The position numbers and the translations under genes were made by a program. Below, piece by piece: positions 45,900 to 58,400 of a stretch of DNA of 64,000 nucleotides (positions are counted from its first letter, which is position 1; every line of letters starts with the position of its first letter). The notes beneath the pieces are model-generated. The model worked only from the letters and a program-made list of their open reading frames with translations, made no database searches and had not been told where the DNA came from. The DNA is from Parascedosporium putredinis (lineage: Eukaryota > Ascomycota > Sordariomycetes > Microascales > Microascaceae): positions 868,001 through 932,000 of the forward strand of contig CASHTG010000021.1 in assembly GCA_949357655.1 (NCBI GenBank). Reading direction: 5' to 3'.

Positions 45900-48800
45900 A
45901 TGGCTAGAGGTCCGAACCACCCACGCCTCGCGGCGCCCATCAACTTCGCATCGCTCTCCGCCTACCGTCCCGGCCTCTCCTTCCTCAAGAAACGCAGGCG
46001 AGATGATGATGAGTCGAGTCGTCGTTCGTCATTCAGCCAGAGCGGCCAACCAAGTAGCTCCATCGACGGCGATGGCGACCATGGTGCTGCGGTTCACCAT
46101 GGCTCGGATGACTCTGTAAGGCATGCTGCGAAGCGGCAAAGGATAGGCGACTCGGCTGACCCGGGCGCTGGGGATGTGGCCCGGAGTTCGAGGGAGATTA
46201 GCGTTTTGTCGTCTACAAGCTCTGTGCCAATGGAGTCGGGCTCGGAGACGTGGAAGGAAAAGAAGGCCCGCAAGAAGGAACAGAAGAAATTGAGGCGACA
46301 AGAGAAAGAGAGGAGGAATACGCTAGAAATCTCATTTCTTTCTACGGACGATCTCGAACCCCCGAAGCCGACCACGACGATGCCGCCGAAGCGCGGCATT
46401 CCTCAATGCTACCGCCGTCTCCGAAGAAACTCTCCTCCCCGAGGAAGTTCTCCTCTCCCAAAACCACGGCCTCGCCAAGAAAAACCGCGACTCCTAAAAA
46501 GTCATCGCCTAATAAAAAGCGCGCCGCTATTGTGACGCCGAAGGGAGTCGTGGGAAGCAGTCCTGCTTCGAGGAGCGTCGGGTCCGAGCCTCAAAGATCT
46601 CTCATAGATGCTGCTTCGCGGTCCCTCGCGATGATCACCTCGCTGCAGGGCCCGTCCTCGACTGAGAGTGCACGCCTCAACGCTCAAACGCCGGTACGGA
46701 GTAAAAGGAAAAATGACGTCGGTGGCCGCTTTCATCTCAGCGGCCGTGACGAAGACGATGCGGAGAGGCACCGCCGGGAAGGCTCGGCAAGCTCATCCGA
46801 CGTATCCCAGATTGAGGCCAAACTACCGGCGGAAAGTTCAAAGGCTGTGATCCCACCGCTTAGGGCGACGTTTAACTCTTCTATTTGGAGCGACCCAGTG
46901 ACTGGAGACGTTGGAGCGGGAGGCGCATTGAATCTGGACGACTACGAAGAGGTGGAATCGGATTCGAAGAGCCAAGGTGACTCTAGTGAATCTGAGTCGG
47001 AGGCAACCTCGCGCGGTCAGACAATCAATGGCGGAACTGGAAAAAACAGCGCCCATCTTGAATCAGGGTCAGACATAGAGCGGGAACGAGAAGCAGAGCC
47101 AGCGCAAGACTCTGGGTCTGAGCCGGAGTCAGATGCCGAGGAACTGGTGGAGGAGGGAGAGCGAAGACGAATTATCAAGATTCCTGCCAAGGTTGTTGCC
47201 CGAAAGAGCACGTATAGCTCGGCCTCCGAGTCGGGAACTGAATCAGACTCGGACTCGGATACATCCCATATCCCTGCTCGGCTTCCGTCCCCGCCTCACA
47301 AGCGACCGCGAGAGTTTGCCCAGAACAAGCCCGAAAAGCAGTCTGCAAAGGAGGTCGTGGAAGAGGATAACCCCGATGGCGACCATGTCATGGCGGATTC
47401 CGGCGATGACATGGAACAACAACTCGATGAGCAACTCACTCAGGAGAGCCTTGTGGAGGACACCAAACAGACACAGGAGAGAAGGAGACTACCCGATAGG
47501 CTGGTGGCTTCGACCCTGCCCGCGCAAACGAAGCGGAAGACCCCCGTAAAGGCTGCGGCCGAAGCCAAGGCACAATTAGCCACGCAAGAGCCAGAGGCTC
47601 GCAAGGGCCGTACCCCGAGACGCCAAGCGGCGGTTGCTGCGATTGCTGCCGCTAGCGCCAAAACAGCGCAAGAGGATCCGGTGAGCGAGGATGTAGGCGA
47701 CGACGTTCCTGGCGACAGAGAGGGCGAGGGGCCAGAAATACAGAGAGAGGAAACGGAGATGGAGGCGGGCCTCGTGGCTGAAGAAGCGCGAAAGACGCCG
47801 GAAGACACGGCCAAGGAGAGTCCTGGGGGAGGAAGCGGAAGGCCAAGCTGAGATGGGCAAGACAGGCGGGACAGGCAAGCGGGGTAAAAGGAAAGCGATA
47901 GCGGGAGCGGCAGCGGGATCGGCAGCGGCGACGCCTTCCAACAGCGCGAAGAAACGCAAGGGCAAATCGGCGCCGGCGCCCTCCGAAGACACGCCGGTGC
48001 CGACGCCGAAGACACAGGGACCTAAAGGGCAAGAGGGGAGGAAAAAGTTTACAGATATGGCCCGCTGGACTTGGAAGAGGAGCAGCGTCTCGTGACTATT
48101 GTGGCCGAGTTCTCACAAGAATACGACTTATCGCAACAGCGCCTGGGCCACCTCCTGACAACGCCGGGACAGGACCTGAGCAGGGAGGACTTGTGGCTGG
48201 TAAACGAGGCCTGGGACAAAGTCCTTTTGCATTTCCCGTTGAGGAAGACCAAGCACATCAAGGAAATTGTCAAGCGAAAGTTTGATATCTACAAGTCAAG
48301 CAGGAAATGGACACCAGAAGACGATCAACGGCTCCGGGAGCTTGTGGAGCAGCACACAGGCGATAACGGTAGGAGGTGGCTGGACATTGGACTGGCGATG
48401 GACCGATACGCAGAGGCGTGCAGGGACCGATACCGAAACTACGCCAGCTGCGGATCCAACCGGAAAACAGGAAAATGGAAAGACGCGGACTTGGGCGAGC
48501 TCTATACGGCGCTGGTGACGTTTGTTCCACAAGCCGTGCAGGAAAAGATGAAGGGGACTGAGCCGCCGTCGCAGCTAGAGCCGTTTGTGTTTGCACCCGA
48601 CTGGATCAAGATTAGCAAGCTCATGGGGAACACACGATCGCGGCAGCAATGCCATTTCAAGTGGCAACATCTCCGGGTAGACATCCAGAAGCCACACGTC
48701 ATCTACAACCTATGCGGAGGGGAGTCGGGGACCTCGCCCGGGTTGCGGGGGTGCAGGATGCAGGTGTACAGCATGACCAACGACGAGGTACTCGACATCA

Positions 48801-49339
48801 TTCGCGGAGTGGCGACGTACGTGCCGCGAGAGCAAGATAGCGCGCTTGTGGCGTGGCGGTCGGTGCAAAATGCCAAGTTTACTACGATGTGGCTCGTCAA
48901 GACACTCAACATTGTCTGGCGCAGGCTGAGGCTCACGCTGGTGGGTGAATCCTCAACGGAGCTGTCAGATGTGGAGATGGCGCAAAAGATGCTGGAGGCG
49001 GCAGGGGATGATGGCGCAGGGCTCGACGCGTACTGGCGGCACCGACCGGACACGGCGCGCGAGGAGGAGCTGGTGCTAGGGGCGGACCGCAGGCTGAAGC
49101 TCAAGTCGGAGGCCCTGCCCGATGTGGAGGAGAACGTGAAGCGGGGTCGGCAGGCGCGCTCGAAGGCGGACAAGGCTGATGCGGCGAAAGCAAAGAAGAC
49201 AGGGCGAGGGAAGAAGAAGGCGGAGACGAACGGTACCGGCTCTAATGGGACCAAAGTGAGACAGTCGAGGGCAAAGAAGACGGCATTGTCGGAAGAGATG
49301 GTCATTGATCAGGACAGCGAAGGAGACGAGGAGAACTAA
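45900..49339 (+). CDS. Reb1-type Myb DNA-binding factor
   Basis: Apparently intron-less gene of 1146 residues after correction. The first 720 residues are disordered, with basic SPKK-like repeats (SPRKFSSPKTTASPRK) and long acidic Ser stretches (SGTESDSDSDTSHIP). The C-terminal part holds a DNA-binding region: VYRYGPLDLEEEQRLVTIV, then Myb repeats including SRKWTPEDDQRLRELVEQHT with RWLDIGLAMDR, RDRYRNYASCG, TGKWKDADLGELYTAL and WIKISKLMGNTRSRQQCHFK. The order matches the fungal Reb1/Nsi1 and TTF1 group, which bind rDNA terminators and block replication forks or stop Pol I. A Lys-rich tail with acidic end follows. Frame breaks: one C missing at 46359-46363, one G too many at 47825-47829, one A missing at 48042-48046. 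The rDNA role is by family, not shown here. Confidence 0.85.
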
Positions 49340-50982
49340 GGGCCACGTTGTGGGGAGGACAGGATGCAGTGAAGGGTTTACAAATGCGATAAATCACGCC
49401 CTCGTGAGCCTACTCGTTTCAGTCGATATCTCTTCAACACTCTCCGTATTGTTTCCCCTCTCTTTGTTTGATCTTTTCATATTCGTTCTGGAGTTGTTGG
49501 TTCCTTCTCGTCTCACTTTTTCCGTATCTACCCACCACCCGGTTCCGTAAATCTCCATGGTGAAGAGATCGGAGTAGTTTAATGGCCATAGCTACGGCAG
49601 TGGAAATTTTCAAAAGGTCTAAACCAGAACACGACTAGGAAATATCTTGGTGACGAATGCCCTCTCTAACCCTTACATGTTCAGGGAATCAAGGTTCGCC
49701 AGGAACCCTCGGCGCTAATGGCGAGAGCAAGAGCCCCGAGTTTTCAAGAATGCATGGACAAGGGAGCCGCAAGATTGACGGCGTCGCCGAACGTCTAAGA
49801 ACCGTGTGAAAGGTGGCAAATTCGGGTCTTGCAAACAGCGGTTCTCTTTTGTCACGGTTCTTTGCCGTGCAACGCGGTCTCTGTTGTGGGCCGGCACGAG
49901 TCCGGGGCCGCGACGGTGTTTTTGTGTTTGTATTAGTGGGCATGAATCGATTGGTCGTGAGGCGCTGGCTCGTGATGGGCTCCACAGGCGAAGGTGATGA
50001 TGGTTCAGGGGGAGCACTGGCATGGAGGGGCGGGGCAGGGCGCGCTCAAGCGAGACTCAAGGGAGATAGTTGGGGGCAATGTCAAATTGGTTGATCCATG
50101 AATCAATGATAATCTTGATGGGCGCGAGTCGAGTTTCCATTGGTGATGTATTTGAATGGCAGGAACAACCCACCGATTGATCCATGGCCTACAAGTAGTA
50201 GTTGAGACAGCATGTTGTTCTGCCCGACACATCGTGAAGCCGCCATCTACATCCATCCACGCCTACGTCTGGAATTAGACTGGTGGACGGTTGTCGTCGC
50301 GCCAGGGGCATTCTACCATCTTGAACTGGTTTCCAGGTAATATTAACACGACGGGGATTTTGTCCTGCACGAGTTTTAACCACACTGGGATGAAGAGCAA
50401 TCAGTGGATGCCGCCGACCTCTGCCTGGCCCCAGTCCCGGCGGCCCGCTTCGCTAAACCGTAAACGGAAAGAAGTAAACAAAGGAAAAAGCTCCCGGAGC
50501 CGAGAAGCTGTGGGCAAGCTTCAAGATTCGCCTTGTTCCACTCCACACCACCCCCTGGCTTCACTGACAGGGTGTACCGATACACGCTTTTTACTATGCG
50601 CAGGTACATTTCCACCGTGCAGAGGGGCCGGTTTTTCGTCGGCCATGAATTCTTGTCGACACGCTTTTGAGGCGCGCTTCTGCTGGTGGGCTGCTTTCTG
50701 TGGACTGTGAGAAATGCACGAGGTGTGGATGTGGACCTTGGGTTGCGAGCTGGAGCTGGACCCCTTTGTTTACTTTGATCATTCTAGCAATCGCCGAGTA
50801 GACACTCGTCCTCCTCAACTCAAAAGCTGGACCATCTATTTACTTGTACCCCACGTCCTGCATCTCTAGTGACACACTTCAGTCCCCTCTTTTTCTTTTT
50901 ACATCTTCTTTACCTTTCTTTGTATACTAACAAACCGTGCCCCCTTTCCCCACCATTCGAGGCGGATTCTCTGTCAACCAAG
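49340..50982. other. Intergenic region
   Basis: 3' flank of the Reb1-like gene and promoter of the coiled-coil gene, with a CT-rich leader at about 50880-50950. No conserved gene seen. Confidence 0.45.
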
Positions 50983-53288
50983 ATGGCCGACGATATCCCC
51001 TTGGCCGTCCGCCGAACGCGCCGGACCAGCACTCTTAACCTCAATAACAAGGACTCGGCCGACGCGCTTCCTTTCCCGGAAGCCGTCACCCCCAGACGGT
51101 CGAGGAAGCGGAGGGTCCGATTCTCCGACCCGGGTCCTAGCACGGGGACGGAGAGGGAACGAGGCGTGGCCAAAGATGACGAGGACATTGACGAGCTGTC
51201 CACCGGCCTCACTCCCATGGTGAAGCGCACGTCTATACAGTCCCCGCCGCCAAGCGCCGCCGCGTATCCACGCCCGCGCGGCTCACCAAGGTCTGCTGGG
51301 AGAGCCCCTCCAGGTCCGAGGTCGTCACATTCGAGCCGATCCGTCAAATCATTGACGAGCGCTCCAAGAGGCGCATCCGGCGCAACGGCCTCAGCGCCGA
51401 GATGAACGCAATCGAGTCCGAGACCCGTCAGCGCGCGCGCGAGGCCCGCGCCGAGATTGAGCGTCTGAGTGCTGAACTCAGGGCCAAGGATCTTGAGATT
51501 TACCAGCTGCAAAACGCCACTATTATTGTCGACACGGACAGGATCTGGGAGCTCGAGAGGCAGGTCGCTGATCTCCAGGGCGAGTTGGCCGAGAGGTCAC
51601 GCACCCAAAAGCAAGATCGGCATGATGCCACTGCGGCAGGCTTCGAGTGGACCGTGATGGCGAGGGATCCTTTCAACCCGGACTACTCTTCCGTCGCTGG
51701 TGGCGAGGACGAGGACGAAGACGACGACTACGAAGAGGCTTTTGGCGACACTACCATGGCTGACTTGCAATGCAGCACTCCATCCCGCGTGAGAGCCTCT
51801 TTCCCCTCGCCACCGCTTACCAGCCCCGCCCTCCCGGGGACTCCTTGCCGTCGCTTTACGCCGCCTACGCCACAATCCCACGCTGGGGTCCAAGTGTACT
51901 TCCCCGATATCGCGAGCAAGGGCCTCGAGGAAGAGCTGGCTTCCATGAAGACCGAAATGGCCAAGCTCAACAACACTCTCGAGTCGTACCGCGGCTTAAC
52001 CACCAGGCTCAACGATCGTCTCGTGGCCCACCAGCCAGTCACCGGCGACTCTCCCGACGCCCTCGCGCGGGATGGGGAGACGACAACCCCGAAACCCAGC
52101 TCGAATCGAGGGTAGACGAGCTGCTCCGGGCCTTCTCCGACAGGACCGCCGCCCTGCTGGAAATCACCTCGTCGCTCAGCCAGCTCGGGTTCCCCGGCGA
52201 TGACGCGGCGGCCATCATCACATCTCTCTCCGCGGGCTTCCGCAGCGCCCGCCTCGAGCTCGAGTACCTCAGCCCCGGCGAGGTCGCGCTGCCCCTCACC
52301 TCGCGGGGCGCCGAAGTACTCGACCTGCTGCTGACCCGCCTGCGGGACCTGGCCAAGCGCGCCCAAGAAGACGAGACCACCATCGACGAGTACCACGAGC
52401 TCGAGCTCTCCCTCCGCAAGCAGCTCTCCTCCCGCGTCGACGTCATGGACGAGCTCAAAGCCGCCCTCGCCCAGGCCCAAACCGCGCTCGCTGACAAGAC
52501 GGCCCGCGTGCAGGAGCTCGAGGTCGGCGTGAGCCGGCTGCGCGGCGCCGTCGACGGCTACGTCCGGGACGTGCACGAACTCGAGCGCCTCGTCGAGGGC
52601 ATGGAGGCCGACACCCGTGAGCGCGGCGCCGCCCACGCCGCCGAGCTGGAGAGCAAGCGGCGCATCCTCGTGAGTAAAGAGGACCGCATCGCCGAGCTCG
52701 AGGTCGTGCTGGCTGCCTCGGACGGCCGCGGGTCCGCCCTGGCTGCGCGCGTCGCTGAACTCGAGGAGAAGCTCGCCGGTTCCGTCGCGCAGACGGAGCG
52801 CCTCCTCGCCGAGGCTGCCGCGCTGGTCGCTGCCAAGGCTGATATGGGCAGGCGGCACGGAGAGGCCCTGGCCGTGCGGGACGCGCGAGTGGCGGAGCTC
52901 AAGGAGGAAGTGGAGCGCGTCAATGGGTGTCTTCGCGCCGCGTACGGCACGGTGCAGAGCCTGCGCGTCGGCGGGGCGGAGCTCGAGGTTCGTATGGGCG
53001 AGGAGCGCGAGCGCGCCAAGGCTGTTATTGACTCGATGCGGGATGAGCTCCAGAGGGTCGTGCGCATGAGCCAGGAGTTCCTCGAGGCGCCGTCGTCGCG
53101 GGACAAGGACGCTGCCGCGGGCGAGTCCGAGGAGGGGGAGGAGCGAGGGCTCTGAGATCCTCGCTGGGGGTGCGGTGGGCAAGTTCTTCGCTGCGTGTAA
53201 GGCGAGGAGGTGGAGCGCGGCGCAGCAGAAACGCAAGAGGCCCGATAGCGGGCTTGGGCTGCTGGAGGAGGATGAGGTGGACTTTTAG
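50983..53288 (+). CDS. Coiled-coil protein, unknown
   Basis: Apparently intron-less; corrected length 2307 nt, giving 768 residues. The N-terminus MADDIPLAVRRTRRTSTLNL is followed by the basic-acidic motif SRKRRVRFSDPGPSTG and, after the first frame break, TPARLTKVCWES and VTFEPIRQIIDERSKRRIRR. From about residue 140 to 740 it is largely heptad-like coiled coil (IERLSAELRAKDLEIYQL, SASLRKQLSSRVDVMDEL-like, LEERLVEGMEADTR-like). The C-terminus is FFAACKARRWSAAQQKRKRP ending LLEEDEVDF. Breaks are near 51250 (one C missing), 52069-52071 (one G missing) and 53134-53138 (one G too many). Third-position GC is very high after 52.1 kb, which creates long antisense frames that are artefacts. I do not know the family; the KRRVRFSDPG context suggests a nuclear protein. 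Confidence 0.72.
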
Positions 53289-53859
53289 AGTGCCGAGGGG
53301 GTCTTGCTGGTGGTTTCTGTTTGCCGCTCCTCAACAAGAGGTACTAGACGGTGAATAGCCTTGTGCTAGAGCGGAGGTGGCGTTGGTCGGTGCTGGTATC
53401 CTCCCTTTTGTGAGGAGGAGTAGTTTTTGATTATTGGGTGCTTGCGGGTGGCCTTTGGCTGACTTCCCGTATGACTATTCTTCTTTTCCCCTTTGTCTCA
53501 TGTCGTCTCCTCATTCGAGGGTTTCTTTTCGGTCTACAGTCCTTCTCTAGCATCCATCTGCGCGCAGGCTTGTACTATTACTGAAATAATGTAGCCTTGA
53601 TAAAACGTCAATGTTCTTTTTTTTTTAAACTATTGCTTTCTGTTTCTTGTGATCTTGTTCGTAAGCTGCAAAGAGTCGGAATCTGATTCCTGTCTAATGT
53701 AAATGTTGCGTTTCGCCGTTTCGCCGTCCCTGGGGTATCTATGTCCGACTTGTCGGTATATATATATATACAGTAATAAAAGAAAAGAGAGAAGCCATGA
53801 ATCCAAAAGTATGGCAGATTACCGAATCCTTTATGCCTCCCGACCCGTTCGTCCTCGTA
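53289..53859. other. Convergent 3' spacer
   Basis: Between the coiled-coil gene and the Pth11-like gene. Has a T9-10 run near 53617 and a TA microsatellite at 53757-53770. Confidence 0.5.
53757..53770. repeat. (TA)7 microsatellite
   Basis: Seven TA units in the convergent spacer. Confidence 0.85.
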
Positions 53860-55472
53860 TCAAACCATGTGTCGTATGTCGTCCATTTCGTATCCGTCGC
53901 TGTCGTTTTCCCTACGTTCGCTCATTGTCACGGTCGCCTCTCCGTCCTTTCCCCCAATCTTACCCGACTCCTCACGCCATCCGTCCGAAGACGCTGCCTG
54001 GGCTTCCGCTCCCCTCGCTCCCGATTCGCGGTTTCGTCTGCTGATGACGGGGTCCTCACTCGCGCGGCGCGACATGGTGGTAGAATTTCCCCTTGCGTCG
54101 ACTCTCTCGTGGCTCCGCCGGACTCGAAGGCGGAACGGGTCTTCTTCCACGCCATCAGGTAGAGGACCTTGCAGCGGCAGCTTGTCTGGGAATCCGACGG
54201 CCCAATCAAGGTCGAGGGCGGGGGTATGGTCGGCTGGAGGAGTGGCGGAGGAGGCCGCGTAGGACGGGGATGGATGCGGCCATTATCGTTGTGGCGACCT
54301 CGGCGTTTCCCCAGACCACGAGCTTGATGATGTCGTCTGGTTGGGGGAGAAAAAGAACTGTGTCAGTAGAGACCAGTGAAGGGGCAAAGAGCTACCAAGG
54401 TCCGGTTCCCCCGTTGTGTGAAGGAAGAAGAGCAATCTTACATGTGTAATCACCCCGGGCAATGGTTGGGAGAGCGACGCATTTCAATATAGCCGTAGCA
54501 CAGGCGCTGTATATTTCTCGTTAGAATCGGGGACAGGAACGGAAATGGACTCGTAACAGAGGGGGTTGCACAAGTCAGTATGAGGTAGCAGGAGAAGACC
54601 TGCACCCGCGCCGCCTCGAGCGAGATACCACATACCAAACACCTAAGCTCATGGCCACGCCAATGCCTAGCTTCTCCCGGATGTTGATGTTCATATCCCA
54701 AATCAGGTACCACGGCAGCAGCGCCAACCCCAGGTCGATTGCGCCGGAGAAGGCGCCCGCGAAGATGCTGTAGTTGACATAGACGGAAACGGGGACGCAA
54801 ACCGTGCTAGCGCGCCTGGGATCACACGGAATCCACGTCATGATGACGGAGACGGAGGTTAGAGCATTGATGGCGATGATGGTGGACCAGACGAGCGCGC
54901 GGGTCCATTCGGTCGTCAGGCGGAGGATGGTGACGGCAAAGGACGTCTTGGATGCCATCACGCCGAGCAGAGCAAAAGTTGCGGCGAAGTTGCCGAGTAG
55001 GGATAGCTGGGGAAGTACTCGAGCGGGACGGTATAGATGTGGCGGCCTAGGCCGTAGTGCGCCGTGCTGATGGTTACGCAGATGGTGTCGCTGAGGAGCA
55101 TAACCTAGAGTGGAGGGAAAAACGGAGCCGTCCGGTCTCGCACGTTAGCCGTTGTGATCTATCCGCCTCGAGTATGGTTCGCTGAGGAGCAACGATCCTC
55201 GATCGAGAGGAAAGCGCCCAGCGGCAAGGCAAGAGGGGGTGAAGTAAGGTAATCATTGCTTCGGTTGTTCTTACCCATGCTACGATTAGAATATAGTCAT
55301 CCCACCAAAGGCCTCGGCGCCGTAACCATTTACAATAGAGCCTCAGCGCGACGAGAGCCCCAGATACGCCGACCATTATCCACACGCTAATCTCCGTGCT
55401 AGTACTTAAATCATCGGTGGCAGCATTTGGCGGCGTTGGCAGGCTTGCCGGGCTCCCATCCGCTCCAGACAT
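53860..55472 (-). CDS. Pth11-like rhodopsin-domain membrane protein
   Basis: Fungal seven-helix protein of the large rhodopsin-domain family expanded in plant- and insect-associated ascomycetes; Pth11 itself is a surface-sensing receptor. Exons: 55472-55275, 55104-54636, 54506-54442, 54336-53860. Helix 1 is ISVWIMVGVSGALVALRLY, followed by the family motif KWLRRRGLWWDDYILIVAW. YGLGRHIYTVPLEYFPQ, SKTSFAVTILRLTTEW, DLGLALLPWYLIWDMNINIR and the last helices (ATAILKCVAL; IIKLVVWGNAEVATTIMAAS, IPVLRGLLR) follow in family order. No CFEM domain precedes it. The cytoplasmic tail is charged. One C is missing in 55009-55012 and one G is in excess in 54220-54224. Corrected length is 402 residues. Ligand unknown; an upstream in-frame ATG at 55541 is an alternative start. 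Confidence 0.87.
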
Positions 55473-58400
55473 AGTTTTTCTTTTTCCCCACCCTTTGTGG
55501 TTGCCGCCCAGAATGGGGGTCACTAACAGGGAGAGAAACACTCAAGACGGCAGGGAAACAAGGAAAAGGGAGATAAAAAAAAAGAAAGAGGGAGAGCGAC
55601 CGGCCCTAGATCATGAGTCTTGCTGCTTCTGTCTCTCCTAATTTGTGTCGTCTTTTTCGGTGATGTTGATCTAATTGCGTCAAGGTGGCTCGGGACGGTG
55701 GTTCTAGGTCGTCGAGGAACAGCGGGCCGAATCCTTATAGAGCACGAATGGTGCCAGTCTTATCTTTTGTTCGTTGAAGGTGAATGAGCGCCCTGCCTCT
55801 CTGTTTTGTTCGATATCTGCGATATGCCAGATATATGTAGATCTAGACGTATGAACTCGTTGTCTAGGTCTGGGGCGATCCAAGACACGCAGGCGTTTGA
55901 CAAGAGTGGTCGAAATCCGAGTTGTTAGATGGAGGCGAGGAAACAAATGACTTTGGAGAAGACAGTGAGCTGGCATTCATAGCAGCGAGGTTAACCCCGA
56001 TTAAAGCTGGACATGCCCGAGGACATCAACATAAAAAACACGAATCAGCGAGGAAAGGGGATAGACATGTCTCAGAACGAGAGGAGATGGAAAGGATCTC
56101 GGAAAAAGAGAGGTGAGAGCGCGAGAGCGCGAGGGTAGAAAGAAACGACAGTGCGACTCAAAGGAAGGCCAAGACTCTTCTGCATATTGTCCCCGCCGCC
56201 CCAACGTCCCTTTCTTCATGGGGGGGAGGAGGAGGAGGGAGGGTGAAACCCCCGGCTGCCGGGCTGGTGGCCAGCCCTGCTGCTATTGAGCGCCAAGTGC
56301 ATCCCGCACTTGCTATGGTGGCGGCGGCCGTCGTCCTGATGCGGGTCACATTGTGACGGACGGTATTCTGTGGAGAAAAACCGCAGGTTGGCGGAGTATA
56401 GGGTCGTCGGTCGGTTGAGGACCGTCCCCGAGAATCGTCTTGTTTCTCAAGAGTGAAGGCCACTCAACCCTGGGGAAGATCAACAGCTGGTGCGGGCGGA
56501 ACCAGAACCCGGGCTGATCCCGGGGGCATCTGCCTGTCTCTTTCCTGTTCTTCAAGAGCAGGGGGGACGAGAGAGCATCAAGAGGTGGCAAGTCGCTGTA
56601 ATAGGTAGTCTAGTCTATAATAGAGAGGGTAGAGGATATGCGGTCATTGTGTTCCCCAAGTACAATGTGGGTGATAATGTCCGGAGCTCAAGAACAGAGC
56701 GTACGCAGGATTCGTATTGGCAGGGGACCGGGGCGCCTTCCGTGCCGAAGGGGCGGGCCTTGCAGACCCTCTTCTCCACTTCAAATCATTGACACTCATG
56801 GGACCATGTAGTGCCGTCCTGGTCGGCCGAAAACAAAGGGTCGGCTAGGACAGGACAGGGGGCACTTCTCCCTCCTTCGTGGGGGTCCATTATGAAGAGC
56901 AGGGTGGGGTGAGACAGGGTTGAGGATGGGGGCTTGCAATACTGGTCAAAAACACATGAGGCGTCCACTTTCAAACCAAGCGGTGCTGTTATCTTGATAT
57001 CACCAATGCTCTGGACTCTCTTTGTGCTTTTTCGGCGATGACGAGGGGACCACGATTACGGTCATCTGCTGCCCTTCTACAGGAGTGGTGGTGCAGAGAC
57101 CAACTTGCATGGCGCATTGACCTGACCTAGACACCCATTCATCGGCAACGAGGTGGTACAAGTGGGAGCCATGGATGTGTATGCGGAGGTCGCGGGGAAA
57201 TAAGCAGTCTTCTCTTTTTTAAACTCCGTGGCTGTCACCAGTGTCGTATCCTGCGAGTTGTGGTGTTGCTCGTTGCTTGTTGCGGGCTGTTTGTTTGTCG
57301 GTTGATCGGTTGATCGGACCACGGCGCAACCCGTCACAGCCAAAAGTGCCCCGACGATGAAAGCAGGACGACCGCGAACTAACCGACACACTGCAGCCTG
57401 CGCTGCGGTGCGCATCGATCAATCTTTGAGCAAGGACAATGTCAAGTGTTGCACCTCTCTGGATGGGTTAGTCGATTGGGCGGGGGCTCGTTCAACCCTT
57501 TGTCCCCGGTGACATCCCATGCGGTGGGACCCTCCCCTGCTGCCCGGCATTATAGTAAGCCCAGGTTCCTGGTTCACAGGATTCAGACGTGCCATGGCTT
57601 GGGGCTTGGCATAGGGAGCCCACCTCCTTCTCCTTTCCTTCAAAAGGGGTTGCCAGGCGAGGGGAGGTAAAGAGCGAGAAGAGAGGGGAAACGAAACAGA
57701 AAAACGTAGGGGGAAAAGCAGCAAGGAAAAGGAGGAAAAGGAAAAAGAAAAATGGAGATGAAAAAGGAAGGCGAGTGTTCTTGGGAGAACAAGTAATTTC
57801 CACCTGCATTGTCTCAGCCAGCACCGTCGATCGAATGCAGATGACGCCTGGATAAGACCACACAATTCGCTTGAAATATTTCCTGCCCTGCCTCTGCCTG
57901 CCGTTGTGAAAAAGTGGCTGGCCAAAAGGCGGAATGCCAAAAAGGCGGAACTGAGAAAGCAAAGCTTCAGCTCTAGTCTCCCTCTCTTCGCTTCGTGAAG
58001 TTGGCATCCAAAATAGAAGCAAGACAAGGCGTCCCTTGGCACTAGTGGGAAAGTGCACTAGTGTACCGAGGGAGCGCAAACTTGAAAAGATGGACTGGGT
58101 TATTATTCTTCTGGTGATTGCTCCCGTCACCCTGGAGGCGGAAATGAAAACGTCCTGCCCCAGCTGCCCCCAACTCCCAGTGATCCCAGTGTGTGGTGGG
58201 CTTGAGCGAGGGGAAGAATGACAGGGGTGGAAGCGGAAAACATCAATCAACTCTTTCCTCCCTTTCTTTTCTTCTGTACGGAGAGGTTGGAGAGTGAGGA
58301 ATTGAGAGAGAAAGAAAAAGAAAAAGGAAAGCAGGCGAACCGACTTGAATGGAAGCTTGAAATGATGTCTCTTCTTCCCGCCCCCAAGGTTTCAATGAAT

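Noticed and set aside
47440..48032. Minus-strand Ser/Arg/Leu-rich frames opposite the Reb1-like gene
   Set aside because: Low-complexity antisense of an acidic/basic coding region; no independent signal.
51728..53236. 502-codon minus-strand frame opposite the coiled-coil gene
   Set aside because: Caused by extreme GC at third positions; no family motif, while the plus strand has regular heptads.
57419..58250. Overlapping minus-strand frames of about 200-250 codons
   Set aside because: Composition follows purine/pyrimidine tracts (Phe/Ser/Leu runs) and no conserved motif is present.
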